Assembly: GCA_030156665.1 (NCBI GenBank)
Contig: JASGMB010000039.1
Span: forward strand, 1 to 51,116
Length of the DNA: 51,116 nt
From: Clostridiales bacterium
GTDB lineage: Bacteria; Bacillota; Clostridia; SK-Y3
Direction: 5' to 3'
Position numbers and translations under genes: made by a program
Shown here: positions 1 to 8,269 of the stretch, one piece after another
Numbering within the stretch: the first letter of the stretch is position 1
How the letters are laid out: every line of letters begins with the position of its first letter
Notes under the pieces: model-generated
Databases searched by the model: none
What the model saw: the letters and a program-made list of their open reading frames with translations, nothing else
Told to the model about the DNA's origin: nothing

Positions 1-61
1 ATTGAATAAACCATTAAAATCCTTCATATATCTTCAATCTCTCACAGCCGGAGGTAAATTG

Positions 62-214
62 AAGAATACCCTGTCAGGTCTTCTGGCTCCCAGGTCATCT
101 TTAGATCAGCCCTTCCCGCATATCATGCAGTGGTATATGCCGACCCTCATCGCTGGTTACAGCTGCGACTACAGCAAGGGATTTCCACCCTTTTCCCTTA
201 GGCAAGGTATTATT
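62..214 (-). ncRNA. Cobalamin (B12) riboswitch
   Basis: Read on the minus strand, this holds the B12 box GAGCCAGAAGACCTGACAGG, the upstream CACTG and GGGAAGG blocks, and the GTGGAAATCCC segment of the cobalamin aptamer in the right order. A closing P1 helix forms between AATAATACC at the 5' end and GGTATTCTT at the 3' end. It reads toward position 1, so the controlled gene lies outside the window. By family knowledge that would be a B12 synthesis, corrinoid or cobalt uptake gene. A plus-strand reading frame here is only an antisense shadow. Confidence 0.93.
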
Positions 215-227
215 ATCTTTTAGTTAA

Positions 228-256
228 AATATAACATGTTCTACAGTGTATTGCAA
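228..256 (-). promoter_or_regulatory. Sigma-A-type promoter for the B12 riboswitch transcript
   Basis: On the minus strand TTGCAA (251-256) and TATATT (228-233) are separated by exactly 17 bases. The expected transcription start falls a few bases before the riboswitch P1 helix, which supports the assignment. Confidence 0.6.
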
Positions 257-390
257 TTAATTTTTTAAGATTTTTGGCAAAATGTTATGATAGTTTATAA
301 GAAATACTACTTAAATTTAACTGCAGTGCCATTCTATTTTACTAAATTTATTATACTACTGTATAGGAATTTTTATGAATTTTACAAGAT

Positions 391-1509
391 TTATTTAGTT
401 AAATACATTGACCCTACAAAAAGCAACACTAAAATAATGATAAACCCTATAATCATTGCCCATGACATCGGTCTAGCAAAATTATTAGTCCAGCCAACAC
501 CGAAACGTTTTTCAACAAACAGGGCCGGATCATCAGGATTGTAATAAAATATGCCTAACTTCCAATACTTATCATCATCTCTATTGATAGCTTCTCCAGA
601 TTTGGTTCGAGCAATGGAGATTCTGCTTCCACCCTGGCCTGTCTTAAACGATAAAATAATCGCTGTAATGATAATAGCTCCGGTAAAACCAAACGGTACC
701 AATGTAATGACCCACACATTCGTAATAACGCCAATGATAGTCAATTGAGTAAATCCAAATACGCCCATTAATACTAACCCCATGAATACAATAAAAGCAG
801 ACCATCTGTATCTAAATATTCTATTTTGTTCAATAGATCTTTCAGGATGTGCAGCATCTACTTGCTGCTTTGCCTTACCAATTACCCAGTAAATAAACAT
901 CATTAAAAACATTATAAAAGTTTGCATTGCCGGTGCAAAAATAAGAACTTTATATGACTTGTTAACCCATTTTATAACCTCACCATTAAAATTATAATTC
1001 ATCGGTATCTTATCCGGCATCTTATCATACATCAAAAGCCCAATACCAACTGTAGCCAGTATTATTAAAACATACAACAAAAACCACCAGTGAGACACTA
1101 AAACTCTTTTTTTTCTAAAATCTGTATCTACCACTACCCTTTGTAACTTATTTGCTGTCCAGTTATTTGATTTTTTTAATACTTTCATTTTTCTATGTCC
1201 TTTTATATAGAACACAAACATAACTGCCAATTGAACAAATAAACCTATCGAAAGAAATAATACGGTTGATTTTGCCGAACTAATGAAATCTAATATTAAA
1301 CTAATGACTGCAATAATCCCCCCTGACAATAATACCCGATTTTTATACTGACTTCTTATTTTCTTTACTTCCGGTATATAATAGATTTCTTCCGGGATAC
1401 TTACACCAAAGCTTTCAGTTTTTCGAGTAATATAAGGCGTTACTGCAAAAAGCAATAATGCAGGCACATATATAACAGCAAAAATCAGTATAGTCATGAA
1501 TGCTTTCAT
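391..1509 (-). CDS. DUF1648/DUF5808 integral membrane protein
   Basis: A 372-residue multi-spanning membrane protein with about seven to eight hydrophobic segments. The central PMNYNFNGEVIKW stretch fits the DUF1648 signature. The C-terminal soluble stretch with YWKLGIFYYNPDDP and VEKRFGVGW fits DUF5808, and a last helix follows. Its ATG comes one base after the stop of the GntR regulator, so the two are translationally coupled. Such pairs are common in Firmicutes. They resemble SdpI-like or YtrA-linked envelope-stress membrane proteins, but no biochemical role is established. Function is therefore open; an envelope or antimicrobial-peptide response role is only an inference from the regulator type. 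Confidence 0.8.
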   Translation of the reverse strand: MKAFMTILIFAVIYVPALLLFAVTPYITRKTESFGVSIPEEIYYIPEVKKIRSQYKNRVLLSGGIIAVISLILDFISSAKSTVLFLSIGLFVQLAVMFVFYIKGHRKMKVLKKSNNWTANKLQRVVVDTDFRKKRVLVSHWWFLLYVLIILATVGIGLLMYDKMPDKIPMNYNFNGEVIKWVNKSYKVLIFAPAMQTFIMFLMMFIYWVIGKAKQQVDAAHPERSIEQNRIFRYRWSAFIVFMGLVLMGVFGFTQLTIIGVITNVWVITLVPFGFTGAIIITAIILSFKTGQGGSRISIARTKSGEAINRDDDKYWKLGIFYYNPDDPALFVEKRFGVGWTNNFARPMSWAMIIGFIIILVLLFVGSMYLTK

Positions 1510-1510
1510 A

Positions 1511-1903
1511 TCACCCTTCTCCTTTTTCCTTTAACTCTAGAAATATTTGAGAGCATATTTTATTAAATTCTTCTTTTGACATTCCTCTACAAAATGCTTC
1601 TATAATCATAGGTCTTAACTCGGTATGAAGTTGTGTAAGATATTCTTCTGTAACCTTGGGGCCTTCATCGGGATTGACCACTACCCCTTTTTGTCTGTGA
1701 ACTAATATAAAACCGTCCTGCTTAAGAAGGTTATAAGTTTTGTTGACAGTATGCAGATTTATCCCTAAGTCTTCTGCAAACTGTCTTACCGAAGGTAAGG
1801 ACTCTCCCGGTTTTAGTTTGCCCGTTGCAATTCCTTCGATAATTTGCATTTTTAATTGTAGATATATAGGTATATCCGATTGAAAATCCAGATGAATGAG
1901 CAC
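1511..1903 (-). CDS. GntR-family (YtrA-type) transcriptional regulator
   Basis: A 130-residue protein. It has an N-terminal winged helix (residues about 8-75, with PIYLQLKMQIIEGI, LPSVRQFAEDLGINLHTVNK and the wing RQKGVVV) and only a short C-terminal dimerisation tail, as in the YtrA subfamily. The GTG start at 1903 is chosen because AGGAG lies eight bases upstream; the nearby ATG is out of frame. It heads a two-gene operon with the membrane protein downstream. A perfect palindrome overlapping its own promoter makes autorepression likely. Confidence 0.88.
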   Translation of the reverse strand: MLIHLDFQSDIPIYLQLKMQIIEGIATGKLKPGESLPSVRQFAEDLGINLHTVNKTYNLLKQDGFILVHRQKGVVVNPDEGPKVTEEYLTQLHTELRPMIIEAFCRGMSKEEFNKICSQIFLELKEKGEG

Positions 1904-1928
1904 ATTTTCATCTCCTCATTATATATTC

Positions 1929-1973
1929 AATAACTGTTATATTTATAATATAACAGTTATTCTTAAATGTCAA
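1929..1973 (-). promoter_or_regulatory. Promoter with palindromic GntR operator
   Basis: A perfect 15-base inverted repeat (1929-1943 and 1947-1961, arms AATAACTGTTATATT and its complement) sits over a minus-strand promoter: TTGACA at 1968-1973, a 17-base spacer and TATTAT at 1945-1950. The operator covers the -10 and spacer, a textbook layout for repression by the adjacent GntR protein. Confidence 0.8.
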
Positions 1974-2097
1974 TACTTTTCATCACTTTCTACAAACATC
2001 TTTCATCTTAAAATCAAATACATTTATTTTTCATTTATACACAGAAGTCGTTGAAAATATATAGAATATTATAATAATAACTAATTTTTTGTATTAA

Positions 2098-2195
2098 TAT
2101 CGATAACCAATATCTAAATTTAAAATAAATGAATGTAGTTATCGATGAAATTAACCAACTTTAAATCATAATATTTAGTTTTAAAGTTGGTTAAT
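2098..2195 (+). repeat. 98-bp two-hairpin repeat, copy 1
   Basis: First of three near-identical copies (others at 17157-17250 and 21675-21773, both inverted relative to this one). Two stem-loops are visible: ATCGATAAC/GTTATCGAT (2099-2107 with 2138-2146), and a 16-base perfect stem ATTAACCAACTTTAAA with its complement (2150-2165 with 2180-2195). It lies directly upstream of the peroxiredoxin gene, so it may enter that 5' untranslated region. Confidence 0.85.
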
Positions 2196-2227
2196 AGAAT
2201 AAATTTTATTCTTTAAGGAGGTTAATT

Positions 2228-2764
2228 ATGGAAAGATTGGTTGGGAAACCAGCACCCGGTTTTCTAATGAAAACAGCATCCGGGGATGGAAAAGAATTAG
2301 GAGAAGTAAGTCTTCAAAATTATAAAGGCAAATGGCTGGTAATGTTTTTTTATCCTTTAGATTTTACATTTGTTTGTCCAACAGAGATCAGTGGATACAG
2401 CAACAGATACGATGAATTCAAAAAGCTAGGTGCAGAGGTGTTGGCCGTAAGTACTGATAGCCAATTTTCACATCAAGCCTGGATCAATCTGGATCCGGAC
2501 AAAGGCGGACTTGGCAAGTTGAATTTCCCACTTGCTTCCGATATTACAAAAGCTGTTTCAAGAAACTATGGTGTTTTAATTGAAGAAGAAGGAATTGCTT
2601 TAAGAGGATTATTTATTATTGATCCGGAAGGTATGGTAAGATATTCTGTAATACATGACTTGAATGTTGGAAGAAGTATCGATGAAACACTTCGCGTATT
2701 GCAGGCACTCCAGGCTGGAGGATTATGTCCTGTGGATTGGAAGCCCGGAGAAAAAATGTTATAA
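2228..2764 (+). CDS. Peroxiredoxin, AhpC/Prx1 type
   Basis: A 178-residue thiol peroxidase that would reduce hydrogen peroxide and organic peroxides in the cytoplasm. The peroxidatic cysteine is C50 in FTFVCPTE. The resolving cysteine is in [11 protein letters not shown] (about C167), so it is a typical 2-Cys enzyme. GGAGG lies eight bases before the ATG. No AhpF or thioredoxin reductase partner is nearby, so the electron donor is unknown. The upstream structured repeat could influence expression. It is transcribed alone and followed by a terminator. Confidence 0.93.
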   Translation: MERLVGKPAPGFLMKTASGDGKELGEVSLQNYKGKWLVMFFYPLDFTFVCPTEISGYSNRYDEFKKLGAEVLAVSTDSQFSHQAWINLDPDKGGLGKLNFPLASDITKAVSRNYGVLIEEEGIALRGLFIIDPEGMVRYSVIHDLNVGRSIDETLRVLQALQAGGLCPVDWKPGEKML

Positions 2765-2810
2765 AATGTTATAATGAATAAAATTAAAAATTATACTGAT
2801 GAAACTAGGA

Positions 2811-2850
2811 AGCGGTATTTGTCTTTTTGAGTACAAGATAAATACCGTTT
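2811..2850 (+). terminator. Intrinsic terminator after peroxiredoxin
   Basis: The stem CGGTATTTGTCTT pairs with AAGATAAATACCG (one mismatch) around a short loop and is followed by TTTGCTTTTG. It is placed about 50 bases after the stop codon. Confidence 0.75.
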
Positions 2851-2949
2851 GCTTTTGTTTAAAGCTGCTGTGCCTATTTATAGATGTGTAATTAAAACAT
2901 TGAATATATAGAAATAAAATATATTTTTGAACTAGCTCACCGAACCAAA

Positions 2950-3035
2950 ATAAGACAATCACCTTCGGTGAATTGATGTGCCTCTCGGCACAAAAAATTA
3001 AGGTAGATTGTCTTGATATTGCGCTTCGCTTCATA
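2950..3035 (-). repeat. 86-bp structured repeat, copy A
   Basis: One of three 86-base units (others at 8270-8355 and 8356-8441). An outer stem AAGACAATC/GATTGTCTT encloses two small hairpins, CACC-TTC-GGTG and GTGCC-TCTC-GGCAC. On the minus strand the second loop is GAGA, a GNRA tetraloop, which is why I place the functional strand as minus. A short reading frame on the minus strand through this unit is a by-product of the repeat. Confidence 0.85.
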
Positions 3036-3151
3036 ATAAGATGTTTTTTCTATGTATAAAAAGCAGGATTTGAAAAAAATTTGTCGAAATACATAACTAA
3101 AACAGCTGACAAAAACTTTAGGAATATTACGAACCTAAGGAGTTTAGTATT

Positions 3152-5128
3152 ATGAATTCTAAAAATCTCAAAATAAAAGATAGTACCTTTTTAAATGCTG
3201 ATGACTTCGTTTTTGCTCTTGATATAGGAACTAGAACAGTAATAGGCATAGTGGGTATACAGGAAAAAAAACAGTTTAAAGTACTTGCAGCAGAAATCGC
3301 GGAGCATAAAAGTCGCTCCATGGTGGATGGACAGGTCCATGATATAGAAAAAGTTGCTGTCGCAGTGGGTGATGTAAAAAATCGTTTAGAAAAAAAAATA
3401 GGTATAAAATTTGATAAAGTTGCCATTGCTGCCGCAGGAAGGGTTCTTAAAACAAAACAGGTTCAAATTCAAAAAGAAATAGATGCTGCAAAAGAAATTG
3501 ACAGTGAACTGGTAAAAAATCTTGAAATGGAGGGCATGCAGCTTGCACAATTTCAGCTTGATGAAGAACTGTCCAACGAAGAGAAAATGCCCTATTATTG
3601 TGTCGGCTATGACATTATTAATTACTATTTAAATAATTATGTAATTGCTTCATTGATAGGACATAAAGGTAAAATCATCGGCGCTGATATATTGGCTACC
3701 TTTCTCCCTCATACAGTAGTAGACAGCCTATATACAGTCATCAATAAAGTCGGTCTTAAAGTTGCCAGCCTGACATTGGAACCTATTGCTGCAATCAATG
3801 TTGCAATACCCAAAGATTTAAGACTATTGAACCTTGCGCTTATAGACATAGGGGCAGGAACTTCAGATATTGCAATTACAAAAAACGGATCGGTAATAGC
3901 GTATGCCATGGTACCGGTTGCAGGGGATGAAATTACAGAACTAATTTGTCAAAATTATTTAGTTGATTTTAACACCGGTGAAAAAATTAAGCTCTCTTTG
4001 TCTTCTTCCGCCGAAACGGTTAAATTTACAGATATTATGGGCAGTAAGCAAGTTAAAAAAATTACAGAAATAAAAGAATCCATCCAACCTGCCGTAGAAC
4101 ATTTAGCCGACACTATTGCGCAGAAAATTCTGGAATATAACCACAAAGCACCCAATGCAGTATTTCTGGTAGGTGGAGGCAGTCAAATTGATGGCCTTAC
4201 GTACCTGATTGCTCAACGTTTAAACCTACCTCTTGAAAGAGTTGCTGTAAGAAGAAGAGACATGATTCAGAATGTCAAAATAACCGGTAGAAAACTTTCG
4301 GGCCCAGAAGCAATCACTCCTATCGGTATTGCTGTTACGGCACAAACACAACAAGGTAAGGATTTTTTAAGTGTTACTATAAATGAAAATAAAGTGAGTA
4401 TTTTTAATTCGCGAAAATTGACTGTAGCCGATGCGTTAGTTCTAATAAATTTTAACCCTAATGAATTAATTGGTAAGAGCGGCAAAGCTTTGACTTTTGA
4501 GCTTAACGGTGAAAAGAAAACGCTTAGAGGTGAATATGGCCAAGCTGCTGAAATTTACGTAAATAATAAAGCGGCCAATTTGGAAACTGTGATAAATCAT
4601 AACGATAATATTATCATTAAGCCGGCTAAAATGGGTAAACCAGCTAAACTTACAATAAAAGAAGTAATAGAATATTATGGAAATCCTAATAGTGTTATTA
4701 CGGTTAACAATCAATTCGTTTCTGATGATTATTTGATACAAGAAGGAGACAAAATTGAAATTATTCAAGAGATGCAAAAACAAATAACTTCCAACAAAGA
4801 AGGAAATATAGGATATACCAATGAAAATTTGAATAATACTACCACAGATGACAGTATATCATCTGATGAAGCCGCTTTTGAAAAAGACGATTCTGTTATT
4901 GTAAATACACAGCCATTGCCCTCAAATGAGCTCACAGTCACAATTAATGGTAAAGAAGTATCCATCAACGGCAATAAACAGCAATATATTTTTGTTGATT
5001 TATTTAATTATTTTGATTTTGACCTTTCCAATCCTAAAGGAAATATCGTATTAAAGTTAAACGGAAGACAAGCTGCATTTACCGATATTGTTAAAACCGG
5101 TGATGTTATAGAAATTGGATGGAAATAA
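3152..5128 (+). CDS. FtsA/PilM-like actin-fold ATPase with C-terminal extension
   Basis: A 658-residue protein of the FtsA/actin superfamily. Phosphate-1 motif ALDIGTRTVIG lies near residue 23, phosphate-2 motif LIDIGAGTSDIAI near 230, and adenosine motif VFLVGGGSQIDG near 340. A segment after phosphate-1 fits the FtsA-type 1C/SHS2 insertion. The final 250 residues are unlike FtsA: a region rich in short beta elements (about 400-540), an acidic Asn/Asp/Thr linker, then a second small beta-type domain ending in GDVIEIGWK. It is alone, without ftsZ. GGAG precedes the ATG. A cytoskeletal or membrane-tethering role is likely, but no amphipathic C-terminal anchor like that of true FtsA is visible. 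Confidence 0.78.
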   Translation: MNSKNLKIKDSTFLNADDFVFALDIGTRTVIGIVGIQEKKQFKVLAAEIAEHKSRSMVDGQVHDIEKVAVAVGDVKNRLEKKIGIKFDKVAIAAAGRVLKTKQVQIQKEIDAAKEIDSELVKNLEMEGMQLAQFQLDEELSNEEKMPYYCVGYDIINYYLNNYVIASLIGHKGKIIGADILATFLPHTVVDSLYTVINKVGLKVASLTLEPIAAINVAIPKDLRLLNLALIDIGAGTSDIAITKNGSVIAYAMVPVAGDEITELICQNYLVDFNTGEKIKLSLSSSAETVKFTDIMGSKQVKKITEIKESIQPAVEHLADTIAQKILEYNHKAPNAVFLVGGGSQIDGLTYLIAQRLNLPLERVAVRRRDMIQNVKITGRKLSGPEAITPIGIAVTAQTQQGKDFLSVTINENKVSIFNSRKLTVADALVLINFNPNELIGKSGKALTFELNGEKKTLRGEYGQAAEIYVNNKAANLETVINHNDNIIIKPAKMGKPAKLTIKEVIEYYGNPNSVITVNNQFVSDDYLIQEGDKIEIIQEMQKQITSNKEGNIGYTNENLNNTTTDDSISSDEAAFEKDDSVIVNTQPLPSNELTVTINGKEVSINGNKQQYIFVDLFNYFDFDLSNPKGNIVLKLNGRQAAFTDIVKTGDVIEIGWK

Positions 5129-5217
5129 ACTGAATTTTGTCTTTTAAAATCTTTATGAAAGTCTCACATTATTGCCACACAACTGTCACATTTACAGGGT
5201 ATATTATAGACATAGTA

Positions 5218-5301
5218 AATGAAAAACCAAATACCAATATTAAATTCAAAGCTGTACAGCTTACATTACTTATCCTTTAGTTAAAACTTTGGTTTTTCAT
5301 T
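5218..5301 (+). promoter_or_regulatory. Long inverted repeat in the leader of the glycine-rich protein gene
   Basis: Exact 14-base arms AATGAAAAACCAAA (5218-5231) and their complement (5288-5301) enclose 56 bases that contain a perfect 14-base palindrome AAGCTGTACAGCTT (5249-5262). The RBS GGAGG of the next gene follows 16 bases after the right arm. It looks like a folded 5' leader, but I do not recognise it as a known riboswitch. Confidence 0.6.
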
Positions 5302-5330
5302 AGTAATTACTTTTCAAGGAGGTTTTAACC

Positions 5331-5813
5331 ATGAAAAAGAAAATTATATGTTTGGTTATCGCAGGAACTATATTAACTGCAGGAGCAGCCTATGCCGCTG
5401 AAACAGTATTGAAAAGGCCTGTAGATGTGTTATCGGAAATCACCGGTGAAAAAGTGGAAGATCTTTATCAACAAAGAGCAGCCGGCAAAACTTACGGTCA
5501 AATTGCAGATGATAAAAAAGTGTTGGACGAATTTAAAACTAAAATGGCTGAGCAAAGAAAAGCGATTGTGGAACAAAGAGTCAAAGATGGTATTATTACT
5601 CAAGAACAGGCAGATGCATACCTTAAAGCAATGAATGAAAGAATGGAAGCTTGCACTGGTACGCCTCAAGGTAATGGACTTGGTAAACAATACGGTATAG
5701 GTTTTGGCAGAGGATCTGGAAATGCAGGCAGGCACCAAGGCCGTGGCTACGGAGCAGGCAAGGGACCGGGTACCGGATACGGCATGGGTAGAGGTTTTGT
5801 ACAGCAGCAGTAG
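5331..5813 (+). CDS. Secreted DUF2680-like protein with glycine-rich tail
   Basis: A 160-residue protein with a clear Sec signal peptide (KKK start, hydrophobic core, AYA-A cleavage site after residue 22). The mature N-terminal half is helical and charged; the run YGQIADDKKVLDEFK and a later ITQEQADAYLKAMNERM resemble the DUF2680 family of exported clostridial proteins. The last 45 residues are a Gly/Arg/Tyr-rich low-complexity tail (GFGRGSGNAGR, GRGYGAGKGPGTGYGMGRG). Family function is unknown; cell-envelope or metal/stress association is speculative. GGAGG lies eight bases before the ATG. It is monocistronic, closed by a strong terminator. Confidence 0.8.
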   Translation: MKKKIICLVIAGTILTAGAAYAAETVLKRPVDVLSEITGEKVEDLYQQRAAGKTYGQIADDKKVLDEFKTKMAEQRKAIVEQRVKDGIITQEQADAYLKAMNERMEACTGTPQGNGLGKQYGIGFGRGSGNAGRHQGRGYGAGKGPGTGYGMGRGFVQQQ

Positions 5814-5817
5814 TTAC

Positions 5818-5850
5818 AAAAAGGATAGGTAAAACTTACCTATCCTTTTT
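5818..5850. terminator. Bidirectional intrinsic terminator
   Basis: A perfect 15-base stem AAAAAGGATAGGTAA with its complement and a 3-base loop. A-run and T-run flanks let it serve both the plus-strand secreted protein and the convergent AEC transporter gene. Confidence 0.9.
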
Positions 5851-5863
5851 ATAGTATATTAAT

Positions 5864-6784
5864 CTATATAAAATTTGTTACTAAATAAATCACCATTGTT
5901 ACAGTCACAGCACTAAAAACTGTTGCTGAAAATACTGTTTGGGATGCAAAATCCGGTTCATTATCAAATTCAATCGCCATTAAAACAGTATTTACTGCTG
6001 TAGGAGCAGCTGCGGATATAATCATTACTTGTGCAATAAGACCCTGTAATCCCAAAGCCAAAGTAACAAGATACGCCAATATAGGACTTGCAATTAACCG
6101 GATAAAATTGGATAAATATATTTTAGGCTGTAAAAAATTAAATGATGTCGTTGCCAGTTGAGCACCTAGTGTGAATAATGCTAAAGGTACCAAGCCTTGA
6201 CTCAGTATATCAATCGAAGACCATATAGGCGTCCACAGTTTTATGTTCAAAACCTTTAATAATAATGCAAATACAATACTGTAAGCCATTGGTACTTTTA
6301 AAACGCTTATCAAAGCTTGCTTAGTATCCTTACTCCCACTGCTCGAATTAAAAATCCCTACTGTATTGGAAATAATATTTTGTGCCATAATAGTAATTAC
6401 CTGTATAGAAATTGCAAATGGATCGTTATACAAAAGTTGAATAATGGGTAAGCAGTAGTTCCCCCCATTATAAAAACATACTGAATTTATAAAGGCTTTA
6501 GATAGTGTTTTGGGATATTTTTTTAACTTAGCGACTAACCAGCTGATTAAAAACAATAAAACAAATACAATAAAAGAGTGCAGTACAACCTTGATAAATA
6601 TTTCTTTACTTATTTCAGCTTCATAAATTTTTGCAAACAGTAAAGAAGGTAGAAACACATAAAATATAGCTTTTGACAATGTTCCTACCTGCAAATTGAA
6701 TTTTTTTTGCAAACTATACCCAAGTGCAATTTGTATGAACACTGGTACAATGATGTTGATAAATATAAATACAAAACTTCCCAT
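5864..6784 (-). CDS. AEC-family transporter
   Basis: A 306-residue inner-membrane protein with about ten hydrophobic helices, matching the auxin efflux carrier family. Prokaryotic members move small organic anions such as malate or malonate; the substrate cannot be read from sequence. The conserved SVCFYNGGNYCLPI region and a C-terminal half with AAAPTAVNTVLMA fit the family. I chose ATG 6784 because AAGGAG lies just upstream; a longer frame starting upstream has no ribosome site. It lies downstream of the zip gene on the same strand, beyond that gene's terminator. Confidence 0.87.
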   Translation of the reverse strand: MGSFVFIFINIIVPVFIQIALGYSLQKKFNLQVGTLSKAIFYVFLPSLLFAKIYEAEISKEIFIKVVLHSFIVFVLLFLISWLVAKLKKYPKTLSKAFINSVCFYNGGNYCLPIIQLLYNDPFAISIQVITIMAQNIISNTVGIFNSSSGSKDTKQALISVLKVPMAYSIVFALLLKVLNIKLWTPIWSSIDILSQGLVPLALFTLGAQLATTSFNFLQPKIYLSNFIRLIASPILAYLVTLALGLQGLIAQVMIISAAAPTAVNTVLMAIEFDNEPDFASQTVFSATVFSAVTVTMVIYLVTNFI

Positions 6785-6873
6785 GACTTTCTCCTTATAT
6801 ATGATTTTTTGACTCGGCATAATGATATGCATTATGTCATACAGAGTAAATTTTATCATAATTAAATAATAAA

Positions 6874-6896
6874 AAAAAGACCTAAGACGGTCCTTT
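6874..6896 (-). terminator. Terminator after ZIP transporter gene
   Basis: On the minus strand AAAGGACC-GTCTTA-GGTCTTT forms a short stem with one bulge followed by eight T residues, about 30 bases after the stop of the zip gene. Confidence 0.65.
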
Positions 6897-6924
6897 CTTT
6901 AGTTATAACGCTGCATCAATCTTC

Positions 6925-7704
6925 TTATCCCAATGTAGTGTCCATTATCATCATAATGATGAATCCTATAATCACACCATAGGTAGCAATTCTCTGATAC
7001 CCACGGGTATGTGTCTCCGGAATGATTTCATCACTTATCACAAATAACATCGCCCCTGCTGCAAAAGCAAGGCCAATAGGCAGAATGGGTTTTGCTACTT
7101 GTATAATAGAAATCCCTAACAGCCCACCTATAGGTTCTACCAATCCGGTAGCTAGTGCAATAAAAAATACCTTTGTCCTGGAATAGTTTTCTCTAAGCAG
7201 TGCAAGTGCAACCGCCAACCCTTCAGGTATATTTTGCAGGCCAATCCCAATTGCTAAAGACATTCCACTTGCTATATTTCCACTACCAAAACCTACACCT
7301 ACTGCTAAGCCTTCGGGAAAATTATGTATGGTGATGGCAATAATAAAAAGCCATATCTTATTTAAAGTTGTTTTTCCACCTTCTTCACCTAAAACGCGGT
7401 GCATATGAGGTGAAAATTTATCAATCAAATCAAGAAATACTGCACCTATAAATATCCCTATAGAAGTAATTACCGCGCCTTGAACACCTCCCCCACCATA
7501 TTCTATCGCTGGGATTATAAGACTAAAAGCTGTAGCTGCTAACATCACGCCTGCTGCAAACCCCAATAGACCGTCTAAAATAACATCAGGCACTTTTCTT
7601 GTAAAGAAAATAGGTAGTGCGCCTATTCCTGTGGCTACTCCAGCTAAAATACTTCCAATAATCCCTACTGTGATAATATTATACTGACCTAAAAATTCTA
7701 CCAT
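6925..7704 (-). CDS. ZIP-family divalent metal transporter
   Basis: A 259-residue, eight-helix membrane protein. The two hallmark metal-site motifs are intact: HNFPEGLAVG in helix 4 and QNIPEGLAVA in helix 5. The substitution of the second motif's first His by Gln is common in the GufA/ZupT branch. A short cytoplasmic loop with HMHRVLGEEGG may bind metal. Known members take up zinc, iron or manganese. The ATG is preceded by AGGTG. No metalloregulator gene is adjacent. Confidence 0.92.
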   Translation of the reverse strand: MVEFLGQYNIITVGIIGSILAGVATGIGALPIFFTRKVPDVILDGLLGFAAGVMLAATAFSLIIPAIEYGGGGVQGAVITSIGIFIGAVFLDLIDKFSPHMHRVLGEEGGKTTLNKIWLFIIAITIHNFPEGLAVGVGFGSGNIASGMSLAIGIGLQNIPEGLAVALALLRENYSRTKVFFIALATGLVEPIGGLLGISIIQVAKPILPIGLAFAAGAMLFVISDEIIPETHTRGYQRIATYGVIIGFIIMMIMDTTLG

Positions 7705-7877
7705 ATGACACCTCCCAATGAATCATAATATATAAATACCACCTATACAAAAAATTTAATCTAAAGATTTTCCTTATTCCATCAGTAAATAATAAAAACT
7801 TTTATACGTATTTTATACATAATAAAGTGCATTATGTGTAAATACTAAAGTTATAGACATTTACAGGAGGTTGAATA

Positions 7878-8219
7878 ATGAAATTTTTCAAAAAAAATCC
7901 GTTTACTAAGTTAGAAAAACGTGCCCAAGATACTTTTATACAAAAAGGCTATTCCATTCATACACCATCTACTTCCAATAACCATGGCATAGATTTAATT
8001 GCCGAAAATGGTGACCAAAAAATTGCTGTGCAAGTTACCCAGCCTTCTGAAAGTTCGATGGATAAATCCATAGAGGCTGCTATATCAGGTAAAGAAGCCT
8101 TTAATTGTAACAAATCAGTAATAGTGGTAGATAGTCAAATCTCCGATCAATTTAGAAATAAAGCAACAGAAAACGGAATTGACGTCATCAATGTAGATGG
8201 ACATAATAATTTCCAATAA
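7878..8219 (+). CDS. Mrr-like PD-(D/E)XK domain protein, possibly inactive
   Basis: A 113-residue single-domain protein with the Mrr-type restriction-endonuclease fold layout: an N-terminal helix (KLEKRAQDTFIQKGY), then GIDLIA with the expected catalytic D39, then a strand ending VQVTQ, then alternating helices and strands (SVIVVDS, GIDVINVDG). Mrr-type nucleases have Q-x-K at the second strand; here it is Q52-V-T54, so the catalytic lysine seems lost. No methylase or defence gene is adjacent. It could be a DNA-binding relic or a structural homologue. AGGAGG precedes the ATG. Confidence 0.7.
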   Translation: MKFFKKNPFTKLEKRAQDTFIQKGYSIHTPSTSNNHGIDLIAENGDQKIAVQVTQPSESSMDKSIEAAISGKEAFNCNKSVIVVDSQISDQFRNKATENGIDVINVDGHNNFQ

Positions 8220-8269
8220 TAATATTTTCAAATGCTTTCTTCGCCATAGTTCATCAATTTATTACAAAA

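Noticed and set aside
2-223. Plus-strand reading frame of 73 codons at the left edge
   Set aside because: It is the antisense of the cobalamin riboswitch; no ribosome site and no protein-like composition.
2759-3034. Minus-strand frame starting MKRSAISRQSTLIF, similar to one at 8262-8462
   Set aside because: The shared peptide arises because both frames run through copies of the 86-bp structured repeat. The stem and loop pattern explains the conservation better than a protein.
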